From the NCBI GenBank assembly GCA_905250125.1, contig CAJNOL010000329.1, forward strand, positions 62,001 through 126,000: DNA of 64,000 nucleotides, written 5' to 3'. Below the pieces are notes generated by a model. That model had not been told where the DNA came from, did not search any database, and saw only the letters and a list, made by a program, of their open reading frames with translations. Origin of the DNA: Rotaria sordida. Lineage: Eukaryota > Rotifera > Eurotatoria > Philodinida > Philodinidae. A program made the translations under genes and the position numbers. This document shows positions 1 to 14,500 of this stretch, in pieces. Position 1 is the first letter of the stretch, and each line of letters starts with the position of its first letter.

Positions 1-2720
1 ATGCATCCATATCAAAAAGAAAATCAATATGACTATGAATAAATGTATAATAACCAATAAATAATTGTAAACGCCAACGACGATCAGTTAATATTGATGA
101 TGAAGATATTTGTTGTTGTTGTTGTTGTTCAAGTAATTGAAATAAATCAGCTTGGCATTCGATTAATAAATGATCGGATAGAATTATATTTGATGAATTA
201 AGAATTTCATTTATAAATTCAGTTTCATATGTAAGAATAGATGATTCTGATGACGATGGTTGAGATAATATGACGGGTAATGATTCGATCGGCACTAAAA
301 TAAGAAAAAACACATTGATTGTTCTATTTATATTGTCATTATGTTTATGGTAGGATAAATATTCTTTGTTTTCTATATAATACTGGCCTTTACGTTGACT
401 GAGATTAATCTACGACTAAGAATGTGTTGCTTTTTCAATCGAATACATCGTTTTGGAAGATTTTAAAGTTTGTCTTCAAAAATTTTAAATAGTTTGAAGT
501 GTTTTATTCAAATTTTCTCTTCCGAAAGGTTGATTTCAAATTTCAGAAGGACGAACACCTATTTTTAGGAGTAGAGATGTATCAGGTAAGCTTTGCTTGT
601 CCTCTGTACTGTGTTCAAAAAAAATTTTTCACTCCATACCGCAGGGTAGGGTAGAGAATGATTGATCTGCAAGCTGTTCTGCACATTCCTCTTATCTGGA
701 ACCTATCATGTACAGCTCTATTTGGGAGCATAGATACAGAGTATATGGTACAATAATTAATAAATTCAGACAGAACCAAGCCGATCTACAGAAGGACGCC
801 GTCTTCGGTCTGCACGCTAGATAAAACACTGACAGATGTGTATTAAGGAGCTGCAGGTCCAAGTTTTCGTGAACACAGACTCGACTAAGCCTATGCCAGA
901 GTTCTTTTCATCAATATCTGACATCTTCTGTGTACATGATTAAATGAAGGATTAGGATTTCAGCTACTTATCACCTCTCGTAGAAAATAACCAATCTAAA
1001 GTGGAATCGTAGCTAAAACACCGTACCTGAGTAAACAGACATTAGCTCTTCTCTATTCAGACATGAATCTGAACTTGAATCCGGATATAGATACGAATCC
1101 TATTGGATTCGAGGCTTAACCGGAACGATCCGCAGCTGAGAGGTAACAGTGGACTTCAAGACTGAAGTTCTTACTGATTTCCTCTCGCCTATAGTTCTCT
1201 AATGTGCATAGCTAAGAGTTTTCTTCATGACCTAGCTATATGTACATGTATACGTGTCCCTCTTCCTTTGTATTCTACGAACTCAAGAATTCTATGAAAT
1301 TACCATTCGAAAACGAGCAATATTGAGAAAACTGAAAATATACTTTCCCTGAAGATGATCATATGACGGCACACACACTCTCTCATGCCGTCTATGTATG
1401 TTTTGCAAATTCGCTTATCATTTCTTTCCTTAAAATCAATTGATATAATATCAATAGAGTATCTATCAGAAATGGAATCCATGCAGTTCGGTTTAAGTGT
1501 TGAAAAATCTGAACCAATCTCATCTCTGGTATCTATTCGGAAATTTCTTCATCAAGTTAAAATCTTCTAGTATTCATAAAATTAATTCTATCCTCAACAA
1601 ATATCTTTCGTAAAATTATCATTATTAGAATGTTTAAAAATTTTAACTCACATTTAAATAATTTTTTCAATAAAACTTTCATTATTTCAATTTCCTTTTG
1701 ATCTTCATTTGTTGATGAAACAATTACAAGCATTGTTTTCAGTGCCATATTTGCCGATATTTTTAACCATAATGAACAATAACATAATATTGTTAACATA
1801 AAATTTGCAAGTGCTTGACGAACATTTAAACTTTCATGATTAACATAATCATTTGTTAATCGTTGTAAAATTGGAGCTAAATGTGTATCAACAATACTTA
1901 ACCATTGTTCATTTCTTTCAACAACAATATCACGAAGTTCATCCTTCATTAAATTTGTTTCAAAATTATATTTTGATGAAAGATTAACACTTATTCGAAT
2001 AATATAACTTAATAAAATAAGATTTGCATGAACAAGACGTTGATGTATTGAACCAATATCTTGTGCAAATGTTTTTAATATACCGGGTAAAAAACAAGCT
2101 AAAATTTGTCCAATAATTAAACGAAATTCATTCTCATTTTCATTTTTATTAATATATATTAATGACCATAATGTATTAATAATATTAATACGATAATCAA
2201 GTGTATTAATTTTTTCATATAATTGAAGTAAACATGAAATATAATGTCCAATAATAGGTAAATTTTGATTAAAATTTCCTAAAAATTCTTTATAGAATAA
2301 ATTTAAATTAGTTTTTATTGATAAACAAAATGAATGAAAAAATCGTATAAATAAATCTTGTTGAACTTCATCATTTGTTATCATTATACGTTTTGTTAAT
2401 ATAATACTAATTATACAAAGTAAATCATCAAGAATTTTTTTTGTTGATATCGGTATTAATTGAAATAATAATATAAATTCTTCAAGAAGTTTATCAAATG
2501 TTGATGGATTTTGAAAACGATTAAATTGTCGTAGAAGTAATATAGCTGGTATATATAAATTATCATCTTGAACAGTTTTTTCATCTTCAAAACGACGATA
2601 ATGACATTGTTTAATAAGAGAAAAACATAAATGAATATTATTTATTGTAGGTTGTTGTAGAACATTACGAAGAGTTGTATCAAGATTAAGAATAAGTTGA
2701 GAATTTATATTTGATGACAT
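1..2720 (-). CDS. TTI1: TTI1 (TELO2-interacting protein 1) homologue, 3' end off the window
   Basis: Partial gene. Exon 1 is 1652-2720 (ATG at 2720, MSSNINSQ), donor GTGAGT at 1651. Exon 2 is 294 down to the window edge, after acceptor TTTTAG. The frame carries over (exon 1 ends in phase 1; the split codon is TTG), and exon 2 stays open for 98 codons including a Gln run. The protein is alpha-helical, HEAT-repeat-like. The segment from about residue 205 to 330 (FLPGI, then RNEQWLSIVDTHLAPILQRL, then NVRQALANF) lines up with the N-terminal third of animal TTI1 (FLPGISTAL, EADWVKKTGDKL, WKVRLELVE). In the family, TTI1 works with TELO2 and TTI2 as an HSP90 co-chaperone that stabilises PIKK kinases such as mTOR, ATM and ATR. 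The family is about 1,090 aa, so two thirds lie to the left. The 1.36-kb intron (295-1651) holds repeat debris. The ATG lies only 18 bp from the stop of the upstream gene. Confidence 0.78.
786..827 (+). repeat. Fragment of the short MITE-like family
   Basis: GAAGGACGCCGTCTTCGG and then TGCACGCTAGATAAAAC share the right half and terminus of the 32741-32835 element. No left terminal repeat is present. In the TTI1 intron. Confidence 0.5.
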
Positions 2721-2738
2721 TTTTAATGGGCTTTTTTT

Positions 2739-5316
2739 TTATGATTCTGAATTTGCTGTTAATGATGCTTGTCGAGCTTCTTCACGTAAACGTCGTTGTT
2801 CAAGAACTTTTTTACGTGCTTCAATCTCTTTTTCAGCCAATGTTTGATGGACGTCTAAAGAAAAAAAAATCGGACAGAGAAGTTAGTTTTTATTTTACAT
2901 AATTCACTGTTTGATGATCATCATAGCAAATGTTAAAAAAAAATTTCTCGTCAGTTTATTTACTACAGTATTATGAGAAGTGGCACTAGCAATACTATTC
3001 GATTAAAATTAGTGACTAGAATTTTTCACGAGATGACAATCTGTGTTTCTATTATTGAGAAGGACGAAACGTAAGACATGTTTGACTAAGAATAAATGGA
3101 TTACATAAAACATGTATTAACTTACTGATGAGGATAGTAATTTCAAATTTAGGGATACAACGGCAAAGACAGTGAACACATGAGTTTTATAAAATATGAC
3201 TAAACCATGAGAACTAACGAGGGCATCTCGCCAGATGTCAAATCAGTTTTTGATCGAAATGAAGTTCGTTTGATGAGTAATAGAAAAATCTAGAATGGTT
3301 TTCTTTTTTAGACCTTCGTTCTCAAGATATCGAAATTTTACTGAGTTTTCCAACAGAAAGCTGCGATGCCTCTTAGGTCATGTGGAATTTCCGACTTCAA
3401 ACTTTTCATGAAGAAAGTTCTCAATGAGATTAGTTCATTGGACAAGTTGTAACTTTTCTACTATCTCTTATCCTAATATATTCAATATTCGAAATTCTCT
3501 CATGTGTAGAAGCACATTTTGTTCACATATTTACATCTCCAGAAAGAAAATACTAGTGGCATAATGAACTAATCTCATTAAGAACTTTGTTCATGCAAAG
3601 TTTGACGTCGAAAGTCGATTTTTCATGTGACCTGAAGGGAACCAGAGGTTTTGTTGAAAAACCTAGTCAAATTTCCATGTCGCGAGTACGAAGGTTTAGA
3701 AAGTCAAAACATCCTATTACTCTCTAGAAATCATCAAATGAATATTGTCTCGATCGAAAAGCGATTTGAAATCTTGAATGATTTTCTTGTAAGTCTGTGT
3801 CGAACTCGAAAATCGAACTCGAAAATTTCGATAAACCCTCTATGAATTCAAATTCCTGTACCCCGAAAACCTTTAGTCTATTTTTAGAAACTTTGACTAA
3901 TTTCGTGAAATGACCTCTGTGATCGAAAAAATCGAAATCAATCTAAGACCATCATAGTTTGACCATATGCACACTATCTTCACCGTATAGTATATACGTA
4001 AGGTGGGGGTGAAAAAAGTTTAACAGCAATATATTTTTGATTTTTGTTTTTCTAAAATGTTAAGCAGCTAGCTCAAATCCAGATAGTGATTTTCATAGCC
4101 AAGTGAGTTTTCTATCTAGTGTATTCTATATCAAGGTTTCTCGAAAACCAAAAACGGGAGTTCTCATATGTCGAAGTTATTTCTTAATAATACCATTTTG
4201 AAGAAAACAAAATGACGGGTCATCGCATTTTTTACGATGTCCTCTGACAAACTTATAAATATCACGAAGCGAAATTTACCATAGCATTACTAAAAAAACG
4301 CATTTTTCATTTTTTCGATATTAATAACTTGTTAAGGAGAGGCTGTGGGAAATGCAGCAATCCCTCATTTTGTTCTCTTTAAAATGGTATTGCTAAAAAA
4401 TAGCTTCGATACTTCAACATTAGTACATCCGGGTTTTTAGAAACCTGACATTCATAATGCATCTACAGAATGCATTGAATAGAAAACTACATTAGCATAT
4501 CAAAATCACTATCTGTCTTTTAGCTAAATGCTTAATATCATAGAAAAAAATATCCAAAAAATATGTTGTGGTTAAACATTTTTCCACCACATTACATCTG
4601 TAAATCAGTGCAATGCTTTACGTAAAACCGGTGCATTGTCATCGTTGCATTTTTAAAAACAACCAATAGCGAACTTTCTTATTGGGTTCCTTCATCCAAC
4701 ATTCTTTATTTTGTATCTTTTCAATTGTAAAAACAGCAGCTGTTTCACTAGTCCCAACAGATATCCTTCAAATTTACACAGAATCTTCTCCTCTGGAATG
4801 AAATACAGTTCTCATACAACACAGGAAGACTTCAAATTCCTGATATCATATCAGCTAATGTTTCTGAATAATTACACACATAATTCCTTTGAAATAATTA
4901 CTAAAGAAAAAAAAAACCAAGCATTCAACTAATATTCTAAATCAAATCTATGACATTTGACATAATCATATCTATTGATTGAATCAAAATAGCTTTCTAA
5001 TTAAGAATTTTCTATTAAAAACAATGCACTATATGAATTTATTTAATTTCTTACCAATTTGTTCTTTTTCACCGGTATTTAAATTCCACTTGGTAATATA
5101 TCTACTCCCTGTTAATTTTGCAACTTGTACACTATGTGGAATACCTGTTTCTTTCGCCGATTTATCAGCTCTATTGGCAATAAAATAACCTGCGTATCCC
5201 CAAACAATAAAAAATGCAATCGTATTAACAATACCACGAACTTTTTGTAACTCTTTAAAATTGTTTCGTTTAAAATAAGTAAACTGTTTACGCCACTCGT
5301 GTAATGACAAACGCAT
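2739..5316 (-). CDS. Small single-pass membrane protein with C-terminal coiled coil (125 aa), unrecognised
   Basis: Two exons: 5055-5316 (ATG at 5316) and 2739-2854, joined across a 2.2-kb repeat-filled intron with donor GTAAGA and acceptor CTTTAG. Together they make 378 nt in one frame. The N-terminus is basic (MRLSLHEWRKQFTYFKR). One hydrophobic helix follows at about residues 30-48 (IVNTIAFFIVWGYAGYFIA). Then come a short soluble stretch and a charged helix (AEKEIEARKKVLEQRRLREE) that looks like coiled coil. A basic N-terminus plus one membrane helix would suit a small mitochondrial inner-membrane or assembly factor, but I do not recognise the family and that is a guess. It is co-oriented with RALGAPB (272 bp upstream) and TTI1 (18 bp downstream). 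Confidence 0.7.
3220..3790. repeat. Long inverted repeat, family A copy 1
   Basis: Left arm (around 3230-3440) and right arm (around 3570-3790) are near reverse complements. For example, TCTCAATGAGATTAGTTCATT near 3420 mirrors AATGAACTAATCTCATTAAG near 3563. Both arms contain a TTCGTTCTCAAGATATCGA-type block or its diverged mirror. It lies in the 2.2-kb intron of the small membrane protein gene. A related copy is at 34470-35170. No coding capacity. Confidence 0.7.
4010..4595. repeat. Long inverted repeat in intron
   Basis: The left arm begins GTTTAACAGCAATATATTTT near 4018; the right arm ends AATATGTTGTGGTTAAAC near 4560-4578. Inside, ACCATTTTGAAGAAAACAAAATG (4193-4215) mirrors CATTTTGTTCTCTTTAAAATGGT (4365-4387). 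Total about 580 bp with a short centre. Fold-back, non-coding, same host intron as the family A copy. Confidence 0.7.
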
Positions 5317-5588
5317 TTAGTCTGAAAACAAAACTGATGATGCAATAATCGATAAGAGGAGAAAAAAAAACAAGAAAAACCACGCACACACACAGTTTTA
5401 TATTTTTTAAATATTTCATAATTTTTCAGTAAAAGATATTTTTAAATCATGTCAAAAAAGAATGAAAGCATCTACACGCACAGATCACTGTCGTTTGTCC
5501 AAAAAGAAGAAGAAGAAGAAAAAAAATAAAGAATAAGATGTGCACATCACCGAGTTTTTTTTTTTGTAAGAAGAGCATCTGACATTTT

Positions 5589-8500
5589 TTATGATTGCAC
5601 ATTTATTATTGAATTCGATTGTGTTGTTGGTTCAATATCAGTTGTTGTTGTTGATAAAAAGAATATGTTTTGAAAAAATTCATCAAGATTATCTGTTCGA
5701 TTTTGATATTTTTCAATTATTTTTGTTATTCGAGTTTTTCGTAATGAATAAGCAGTTTGAGAACTATAACAAAAAAGAAAATAAGGAAATTGTTTTGTTA
5801 TTTTATTTAGAAAACAAAAACAAAAAACAAGAACAAACCTTTGACTATCTTCTAAACGTTTTCGACGACTTAAATTATGTACAGCTTGTCGAAGAAAAAA
5901 TGATAAAATATAACGAGGTAGAACCATTCCATCAATTAATGGAATACTAGCACATGCTGATTGCATTCTAAATGTAAGAAAAAGAAAAAAAAAACTTGTC
6001 CACTGTTATTTATAGATAAATTTTATATTTACCGTTGAGCACTTGAATTGAGTGAAATACGAAATAAATGATTTTTTAAAGGATGTATACCAATTATAGA
6101 AATATCTCGATGTTTTAATGATTGTTCTTGAAATAAAATTATAAAACATTATAAACAACAGATATTAGAAACTGATCATAAAAAGGTCATTTATTGTAAA
6201 TTAAGGAGATTGGGATGTGGATGTGGATTTGAATAGTATCTTCACACGTCGACATTCATACTAGAGCCCGTTGGGTCCAAAGTTTTCAAATCCGAACCCA
6301 ACAGGATTCGGATCGTAGGCTAACTCGATGAGCTCTAATGAGAGGATATCTTTCGAGATTTGATTTGAGGAAATTTTAACTATTCAAAATCCTATTTTAT
6401 TCGACATTTTATATTTCGAGCTTTTTGCAGTAATTCTTACAAGGATAGAATAATAAATGTATATATCATCTTACGAGAGAACATATCAAGCTGTTAACGG
6501 CCGATTGAAGCAATGCTTTGCTCACAAGTAGGACTCAGTGAAACTAGAGAAAATCTAAAAGAATTTCTTCTCATAGACCTTCCGTATGAAGTTATGACTG
6601 TTTTATTGAATTTTCAACTTATGGCAAGGTATTCATAGAACAATCAAAGACAAGAAATTTTTGTTTATGAATAGGTCTCTTGATTCTGAGTGTTTTCTGA
6701 AAGTTTAAATCAAAACAAATGGTTCTTTCTCGAAATATTAAATATTCAAAGAAAGCAATCCTATGCCACAAAGAAAGTCATAAAGTTAATTTGTCTTCAG
6801 TATCCAATATGTCGAGAAGGAATCATCTGCTTTGACTGAAACTTTCAGGAAATACTTAGGATCAAAGGTCCTATTATTGAATAAAAATTTCTTCTTTTTG
6901 ATTTTTCTGTGAATACTTTGCTACAAAATGAAAATTCAATAAAACGGTCACAATTCCATAAGGAAGATCTATGAGGAGAAATCCTTTCCAACTTTTCTGA
7001 TCTCACTGATGCCTACTCAAAAGTCAAATATTACTCCCATCGATGATTAACAATTGGATATGTTTTCTCGTTACTGTGTTTGATACGCAAAGTGCTGTAA
7101 GTATAAGACCTTTTAATGTCTTTGCATTTGAAAAAGATCGATTCAAAATTTGAAATATTTATTTAACCTGTAAACTTTAACATTCGAAAATAAAAATATA
7201 CAAACCTGGTAGAATCGAATCTAGATCATCACGAAATTCTTCTAACCAAACAATTAATATTCGCATTTCTGAACTTTGATTATCCACTATAATTTCGAAA
7301 AAAAAACAAACACATAAGCAAGATTAATGAAAAAAAACAAACAAACTATTTACTAGAAAAATGATGCGGTAAATAAAAAGCCATTTCTGTTGTTAAATTC
7401 ATCCAATATAAAATACTATCATGACCATTAATTTCAGCAAGTGTTTTCGTCTTTGAATTCGTACCTAATTAAAAACAAAGATTATTTTATAGAATTTCAT
7501 TGTTTTTTTTTTTTTTATTAATTACTTGATTGAGTCAAAGGAACTGTTTTCCAACTTGTTTCTGGATTTCCTGTCCAACCACAATGACGTTTAACTTCAA
7601 CAACAGAACCAAATTGTGAAACCATTTTTAAAAAATCTGGATTTAATTGTTCTAAGATTTTCTAACAAACAAAAATACACTTTTTTATTTAATAATAACA
7701 ATCTCTAATCGATTTATTTTAATACCAAATTTGAAAATGATTCTAAAAGTGTATGTTGATTTTTTTTTAAATAATAAATTTGTCCTGTACAATAAAGTGT
7801 TGGCGATATTTTATCAAGTTTTTTTATATCATCCATAAAATTTTCTGCATTAGAATTAAGTAATTGAATTCGTGATTGAAAACGATCAAATGATTTAGAA
7901 TCATTCTAAAAATTTAATAAATTAAATGTTTTTTTTTTAAATAGTTAAAACTTAGTGAACATTATTTGTTTGATTTTTACCCAATGTTTTCCATTCATAA
8001 GATAATCCATAGAATCTAATGAACAAAATCCATAATGTGATAAAAATAAACGAATACCTTCAAAATGTTTTTGACGTCTAACGAATTGAAAAAAAAAACC
8101 AAAATTTCATAAAGAATTTTTGATTAGAGAAAAATAAATTTACTCAGGTGGTTTGCATTCCGAGAATAATTTTTCATCGGAAACATGAGCACGTTGAATA
8201 GCTTGTTCTTCAATAGGAATTTGTTTTACTTTTAATGTACGAAATAAATTTAATTTTTCTTCATCACGTTTAATAATTGAACTTAATGTTGGAATACTTA
8301 ATTCACTAAAACAAAAAATACAAAAGATAAAAGAAAAATAAATTTTTTTATTGTGAAAAAAACATTATTTCTTTTGTTTTTCACAATAAAATCAAGACAA
8401 ATGTTTAATAATTATTCTTTTTTTTTTGTAAAAGAAAAAAAAGTTACCATCACCAAACAATAGAAAAAGCTGAGTGAAATATTATGATTATATTATACTT

Positions 8501-11500
8501 ACGATGAATGATGAAAGCTGAAAGCAAAAAACTCTTTTTTTCTTTATAAGATCATATTCATAGATTTATTAGATTTAGCTTAGTATTATTACCAACCTGC
8601 TATGACGAGAAGCATCACTGAAATATTTTTTCTCAGAGATACAGGAAATTTATTTGTAAATTTACCTTTTTGTTCGTTCATTTTTTGTTCCGTGTGTTGT
8701 AAGAATTTTATCTTTTGAATCAATGTTGACGTTGCTGGTTCGTGGTGAAGGATTTTTACCATTTTCATTTGTTATTCGTTCATTTGACTTCAATAAGAAA
8801 AAAAAAACAATTTCTTTTTCCCAACGAAAAAAAGAAACAGAGATTACATACTTTATGTGATTGTATTGGTGGATTTGATAAAGGATTATGACGAAAATTT
8901 AATGTCCAAACATTTTTGCCGTATAATCCACGACAAAGAAGAATAATTGCTGGCATTCCTAAATAAGAAAACAAACAAAAAAAATTAAAAGGTTCATTCA
9001 GAAAATCGAAATATTTTCTGAAGAATCACAAATATAGATGCATATGTAACCAGCAAGTATTATAGATCAATCTTCGTTCTTGAGATTTTTAATTATTCTA
9101 GTATCAAACAACGTTTGATTTCATATTATGACCATCTTAATAGAACTTTTACTGAGAATAAGACTTTTCCGAAAAACCTAGAACAAATAACTGTGGTCTG
9201 ATGTTCTGTCTATAAGTAGATTTAATAATCCTTAGATAATCTTGAAAATTTAGATCAAAATGAACATGTCTTTCTTGAGATATTCAATTTCCAAGGAGAC
9301 TTGATCACTGTATCTTTCTATAGTAAACTGATGCCTCTTTGGAAAATTTCAATATTTCAAGAAAGACATGTTTGTTTTGGTTAAAACCTTCAAGAGACTG
9401 TCTAATGATTATTAATTCTGCATGAGGTGAAAACTGTTTGTTTTTCGCCTTTTCTGAAATGTCTTACTTTCACAATGGAAGCACCTGACCTGCTTTTTTG
9501 CTTTTAAGCCGAGGCTATGTGCATCATATAGATTCTATTGAGCTATGAATACATTGAAAAGAGTTCGGATCCTTAGCTTATTATTGCCGAGACACTGCAT
9601 CTTTGCGGTATTTTTTTAGTTAACGGTGCAATCTCGATCAGGAACACTAGAAACACTAATTTTCGAATTTCAACCTAAAACTTGAACCAAATTCCGATTT
9701 CCTCGTTAGCCCTATCAAACAATCATCGAATTTTTTTTATCAATTTAGATCGATTATTATTTCTTTTCTGTCATATACATATACATTAAAAAGAAAATAC
9801 AATTTTGTTTTGTACACTTGCATCAAAATCTTTTTCTTTTGATTTTCAATGGTTTACAAATATTCATCAAAAATATTCTCAATAATTTGAAAATTTCTCA
9901 ATGAACATAGAAAATTGTGTCTAGTTTTTATTTTTAAAAGAAAATCCAAAGAAAACAAACCATTATTAACATTGCTTGGTAATTCATTCATAGCAAATAA
10001 AGTATTTCCATTAATTGCAAAATATTTAAATGATGACGAAGTCATTATATTTTCAAATGTTGATTCATCTAACCAATTTCGATATATATCATTTTTTAAA
10101 TGTAATACCGCCTAAATAAATCAAATATTCATCATTTTAATCATCAAAAATGATATTTATATAGAAAAAAAGAAAAAGTTTAATCAATAGATGTTATTTT
10201 TTTGTTGTGTTCTTAATTTGTAAAATCAAACGTGAAATAAAAGCAGCAATTTTTGTAAAAACCTCGCCATTTGATATATCACCAACAATATTCCTATGTA
10301 CATATGTTCCGAAAAAATATTTCTTATTCGATCTATATTCTATTAAAAGTTTCTTTTCTTCAAAAACTTACAGATTCTTATTTATGTATTTAGATATCAA
10401 AAAACAAAAAAACTTACTTTATGTTCAAAAAGAACGAACATTAAATATTCTGCAGCTTCAGCAACACGTTGTGACGCTGGATGAAATTCTTTGTTTTTTT
10501 TAAAAACAAGTCCATCAGATGACTTAAATAATATATAGAATTAAATGAAGAAAAAAAAAACGTTTTTTTTTTGTTCATTGTACCTGTGCTTTTTCACCTG
10601 ATATACCTAATTCAATAATTTCACATAATTTAAATAAATTTTCATAATCATCAAGTAATGTTGGTCGTTCAATAATTAATGTTATTAATGTATTATATGT
10701 AGCAACACATGTTGAATGCATTTCACGTGTATGATCTTTAGGACTTCGATGTAATTGTGTATCAATAAAAGTACATAAACGTTTAAGAACATTTTTCCAT
10801 ATATCAATAGCTAAAAAAGAAAGAGAAAAATGATTTAAGTTCAATTGAAATAAATTAAAAAATAGTCAACAAAATAAACATACGTAATACACAAATAGGA
10901 TCTGTTACAATTGAGATCAATGTATCGAGTGCAGCTAAGAATAAATGAGAATCATTTGTACCTTTATCACAAATTAAAATGACTGCATGACTCAAATATT
11001 CTGAAGCAGGATCTATAATAAAAAAAGTTATTTTCATAGAAATTATACCAATATAACTTAAAAATGGATACGAATTGTGATCGAGAGAGATAGTAGAGAA
11101 CATAAGTTTAGAGCAATTATATTCTTAGATTTTCTTGGTGGTAATAGAGAGTATAAATCTGAAAAAATACTTGTGTAGTTGAAAGGATGCCCTAGTAAGA
11201 TTGATAAACTCGAAGATTCTACTTTTCCAAAAAGTTTCGAATGAAAGCCAGAAAGCTGGTTTTGACGATCTTAGTTTTCTACAGATTCTCATGCAAGCAG
11301 CTTTATTGAAGTCATCGTACCTATTAATCTTATTAAAGATTTCTTTTAGCTACATAAATGTTTATCTGACATTGTGAGAGTCTCGCCTGAGACTCATGAA
11401 CGACTATGTCTCATCCTCAGGCCACTCATTCTAATCTAGGACGTTAAACTGTATTTGACTAAAAGAAAAATAACAAACAAAAATTATTGCTTCAAGCAGG

Positions 11501-14500
11501 GTAACACTTTTTGGATCATAAACACAAGAAATCACTATGCCATAGCAAGTGAAAATAGTTGAATAACTGGTTAAAAACAACAGAACAGAACAGGTATGTC
11601 AAAATAAAAATTGTAATAAACTATTAAAACCATAAGAGAGCAATAACGCATGTGAAAGCATAAGAATTTCGGGTTTAGATTACTGTGTTTTATAATGACT
11701 GTCAATGAAATTATATCTGCTTAAAATCTGAAGGTAAAAAGCTGAGAAGCGATGCAATACACTTTTTCTCAAAAACGCATCTCTAGGTTTATAGGATCCA
11801 AAATTAATACGCTAGTATCGTTGATTATTTATTTATTTATTTTTTGTAGTATGTTTAGTCACTCTCTGTCATCTATGATTATGTCTCTCTCTCTCTATGT
11901 ATTGTTTTCTATCCTTGTGTGCGTTTGAAATCTGATGGAATTTTTTAAAATACATTTAATTCACAGAAAAAATTGAATACCATTTTTTTGTTGAATTTAT
12001 TTATTTCTATAATGAAATATTCCATCAGACATTACCTTGTCCAATCTCAGCATAGGCTGGTGCATGTTGTCGTTCATAATGAGCAGCTAATGAACATGCT
12101 AATCGAATAACACCTATTAAAAATGCGAAAATAAATTTTTAAATATGTATGTTTTTTGTTATTCATGCAAAATTTCTAACCAAAAAGAGATTGTGCATTA
12201 ACAATATCATGTTCTGTTTGTAAAGCCATTAATAATAATGGTAATATTTTTAAACGAAATTCTGAAAATGTTTTCTTTGTTATTGTTTGTACATCATGTG
12301 ATTTTTCCAAATAATCTTCAAATAAATGATGTTCAAGATGTTCATAATGAAATGGTAAACTAACAATTGACATAAGTATTTGAATAGATTTTAAACGAAT
12401 ACGAATAAAACGATCACGAATTACTGAAGTATTAGTTATTCCTTTTATTGCATTAATATGATTGTTTATATAAGCTTGTACATCAGTTTGAAGATAATAT
12501 TCAATAGCATCCAAATAAAGTGGAATAAGTATATTAATACCACGTAAATTAATTCGAAATAAATCTCCACTATGTAATAAAATTGATTCAATTATTGCTT
12601 GAGAACGTTGCTAAATTAGATAAACAAAAGTTTTTAAAAAAAAATCCTTTGACTACAGGCAACGAGAATTCGCATCCTGAGATTTTACACTCGAAATCTT
12701 TTTTAATAAATATTATATATTAATTATTCAATGAAATGAAATGCATAAATGTTTACGTTTACGATATTTTCTCAGTCAAGATCAACTACTATGAATAGTT
12801 ATGGTTACTTTTGAAAGCCACTGGCTTTCGTATTTCTCAAAATATTGATATTTTTCGTGTGAAGCTTTTTATTCTTGGTCAACATTTGTCGTCTTTCCAT
12901 TGACATATAGCACATGTGATTCTGTTCTGATTACGCTAAAAGCATGTAACAGTGACTGCTTATCACGGACTCGAACTAATTCCCGTGAGATTTTGTATGA
13001 TTCAGTTTGAAAAAAACATTAGAGAAACAGCTAGAACTTTGTCAAATCGATTGACAAGAGAATCTCTCTAACTAAATAAATCGCTTTTGAATCGAGACTA
13101 TATGCATAATGTAACGCCAAATGAGCTATGAATATATCCTTAGGTTATTGCTACGAAGATACTACACTTTTACGATATTTTTAAAATAAATATCGTGACA
13201 CAGAAAAATTGATTTTTGAATTTCGACTTGAACTTCTGCATAGAGACAGGCTCTGACGAGAATAATTTCAGGTCTTTTGATTTGCTTCTATCTTGAAATA
13301 AGAGCATCAATCTGCTGGTTTATATGAACGATGCAAAGACACGTTATTACCATAGTTATATCTTACGGAAACAGCGACAAGATCTGAAACATTCGTGTTA
13401 AGACCTGTCTCAATGCAAAGTTTCAAATCCAAACGCGAAAATCAATTTTTCTCGATCAAAGTATTGATTTTAAAAAATATCGTAAAAGTGTAGTATCTCC
13501 ATAACAATAAGTTAGGAGTAAGAGCTTTTTTTCATTCAAGAAAAATATTATTTTCAATAATGTATGTCATGATAACGAGTGATCAGAAAGTTTTTAGACA
13601 AGATGTTTGTTCATTTTTGACGTACTTCTGAAGAATCAAGAGTTATGAGTCAGGACTAGAATTTTATGTGCTCAGAAATTTTATCTCAATTTTTATCTGA
13701 GAGTAGTGAAATAATCTTTGAAAAGCTCAAAAACTTAGTTTGGACGCAAAATTTTTGTATTTACACTATTGTAATTCGAAACTAAAAGTTGAAATCTTTA
13801 TTTATACATCAGCTTGCAGATGAGAAGTTACCCTACAAAATGCACTATTTGAAGATTTTTCATGTCTTTCGACAAGGCATCTCAATTTTCATATTTCCTA
13901 AATATTCATTTTTCGAAAAAATCGACAACCTTCTTACGTTGAAAGGAGCTCTTGAAAAATATTTGAGTAAAAGCTATAGCTTAGTCCAATATCATATGTT
14001 GTAGAGAAGTGTTCGCTCTACAAAACAACTATCTCTGACAATTTTTATCATGTTCGAATAGGAACTTATAGGATGAAAAAAAAACCTGTTGGTACATCAT
14101 TAAAAAATCATTTTTTAAGTCTTTCAAAAAGAGCGTAAAGTTTTGGTTCTAACTCAAAGCTTTCGACTCGTTGGAAATATGTCAAAAGTGAACAAACATC
14201 TTGTCTAAAAATTTCCGATCATCTATTATTAGAAGAAAAAAGAAATATTGATTTCATTTTTTTGTTTTTGAATAAACTAATCCCTGTACGATTAAAATAA
14301 AAATTAAATTTTACTTCATCTCCTTGATAAAATCGAAGACCTTGTTGTATAACATAATAAAATCGACTTAAAAATTCTGGATGAATAAATTCATCACATT
14401 GTGCACTAGAAAATATTGTACATATGGTTGCAAATGATTTAGCAAATGCTTCATCCATTAAACGTTCGTTCTATATAATAGAATGCATTGGTTTTTTTAT

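Noticed and set aside
13789..14004. 71-codon plus-strand open frame inside the TIR element
   Set aside because: No transposase motif, atypical composition, and opposite to the host gene; not enough to call a gene.
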